Assembly (NCBI GenBank): GCA_022837185.1
Contig: JALHJD010000136.1
Coordinates: 1 to 7,623, forward strand
Length of the DNA stretch: 7,623 bases
DNA from: Desulfobacteraceae bacterium
Lineage (GTDB): Bacteria > Desulfobacterota > Desulfobulbia > Desulfobulbales > Desulfobulbaceae
Direction: 5' to 3'
Part shown: positions 6,871-7,623 of the stretch, piece after piece
Layout: every line of letters starts with the position of its first letter
Numbering within the stretch: the stretch's first letter is position 1
The notes under the pieces: model-generated
Seen by the model: only the letters and a program-made list of their open reading frames with translations
The model's database searches: none
What the model was told of the DNA's origin: nothing
Program-made: the position numbers and the translations under genes

Positions 6871-6873
6871 AGC

Positions 6874-7623
6874 ATGACAAAGAAAATCGACGCCAAAATC
6901 ATTGCCCTGGCGAACCAGAAGGGCGGCGTAGGCAAAACAACAACCGCCATGAACCTGGCCGCGGCCCTGGCGGTCAAAGGAAAGAAGGTTCTCCTGGTCG
7001 ACGCCGACCCACAGGGGAATGCCTCCAGCGGTGTCGGGGCAGGGAAAGCGGACAACGGCTCGCAACTCTATCACTGTTTCATGGACAATCAACCGGTGGC
7101 GGGATGCCTCCGCGAAACAGGCATCCCATCCCTGATGATCCTGCCCTCCTCCATCGACCTGGTGGGGGTTGAGGTGGAACTTATCTCCCTGAAAGAGCGA
7201 GAAAAAATTTTACGAAAGATCCTGCGCCCCGTCCGTGACCGCTTTCACTTTATCATCATTGACTGCCCGCCTTCCCTGGGCCTGCTGACCATCAACAGCC
7301 TGACCGCCGCCGACTCGGTGCTGATCCCCATGCAGTGCGAATACTTCGCCCTTGAAGGGCTTGCACAACTTATTGAAACAATTAGAAAAGTAAAGAGAAA
7401 CCTAAACCCGGGACTCTATATAGAAGGTCTGCTGCTGACCATGTTTGATCGGCGCAACCGATTGACCTATCAGGTGGCCGCGGAAATAAAGAACCATTTC
7501 GGCGAACAGGTCTTTCAAACGGTCATCCCCCGCAATGTACGGCTCAGCGAGAGTCCAAGCCATGGCAAGACCATCCTGGAGTATGATCGCGGCTGTCCCG
7601 GGGCGGCGGCATACGAAAAGCTG
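6874..7623 (+). CDS. parA: chromosome-partition ATPase ParA (Soj family), 3'-truncated
   Basis: ParA is a P-loop ATPase that dimerises on ATP, binds the nucleoid non-specifically and moves ParB-parS complexes, segregating replicated origins. The deviant Walker A motif KGGVGKTT is at residues 16-23 (signature K16 and P-loop K21). Walker A' VDADPQGNAS is at 42-51 with catalytic D45. Walker B IIIDCPPSLG begins at 127 with D130. Later conserved stretches are PMQCEYFALEG and VIPRNVRLSESPSHGKTILEYD. There is no N-terminal helix-turn-helix, so this is the small chromosomal/Soj type and not a P1-type plasmid ParA. 250 codons are open to the window edge. Soj proteins are about 250-260 residues, so only the last few are missing. 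parB is expected immediately downstream. The parS site in its upstream gap supports a chromosomal role. Codons at about residues 163-182 are unusually AT-rich for this gene. Confidence 0.96.
   Translation, partial: MTKKIDAKIIALANQKGGVGKTTTAMNLAAALAVKGKKVLLVDADPQGNASSGVGAGKADNGSQLYHCFMDNQPVAGCLRETGIPSLMILPSSIDLVGVEVELISLKEREKILRKILRPVRDRFHFIIIDCPPSLGLLTINSLTAADSVLIPMQCEYFALEGLAQLIETIRKVKRNLNPGLYIEGLLLTMFDRRNRLTYQVAAEIKNHFGEQVFQTVIPRNVRLSESPSHGKTILEYDRGCPGAAAYEKL

Noticed and set aside
6761..6880. 40-codon N-terminal extension of NadB
   Set aside because: The frame is open, but it translates the parS palindrome and promoter region and has no FAD-fold homology. The 6760 start has a ribosome binding site and gives the normal family length.

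Overview
The window reads as ordinary bacterial chromosome: GC-rich, densely coded, with mainly housekeeping genes. The gene content (an M16C presequence-protease relative, a secreted protein of a kind I associate with anaerobic deltaproteobacteria, NadB next to ParA) suggests a Desulfobacterota-type organism, perhaps Desulfobulbales. That placement is inference from protein style, not a search result. A perfect consensus parS site beside parA suggests that the right end lies in the origin-proximal part of the chromosome.

Layout. On the + strand, positions 1-519 hold the 3' two thirds of rsmE (16S rRNA m3U1498 methyltransferase). A 196-bp gap follows, with a candidate promoter and a GC-rich foldable leader. 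Next come dtd (D-aminoacyl-tRNA deacylase, 716-1165) and, 7 bp later and probably co-transcribed, a full-length M16C zinc metallopeptidase (1173-4112). After an 88-bp gap with a good ribosome binding site there is a 300-residue secreted protein of unknown function (4201-5103). A strong hairpin (5111-5148) separates it from the convergent nadB (L-aspartate oxidase, 5153-6760, - strand). The 113-bp divergent region between nadB and parA carries a perfect 16-bp parS (6785-6800) and overlapping -10-like elements. parA (6874-7623, + strand) runs off the right edge and is nearly complete.

How they fit together. rsmE and dtd both serve translation (ribosome modification and tRNA proofreading). The M16C enzyme is a predicted cytosolic peptide-degrading chamber protease. 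NadB starts de novo NAD synthesis. ParA with parS, and presumably ParB just beyond the window, forms the chromosome-partition system.

I see no mobile element, CRISPR array, tRNA, rRNA or obviously novel multi-gene system. The points most worth a second look are the parS site inside the nadB 5' leader, the uncharacterised secreted protein and the structured dtd leader.
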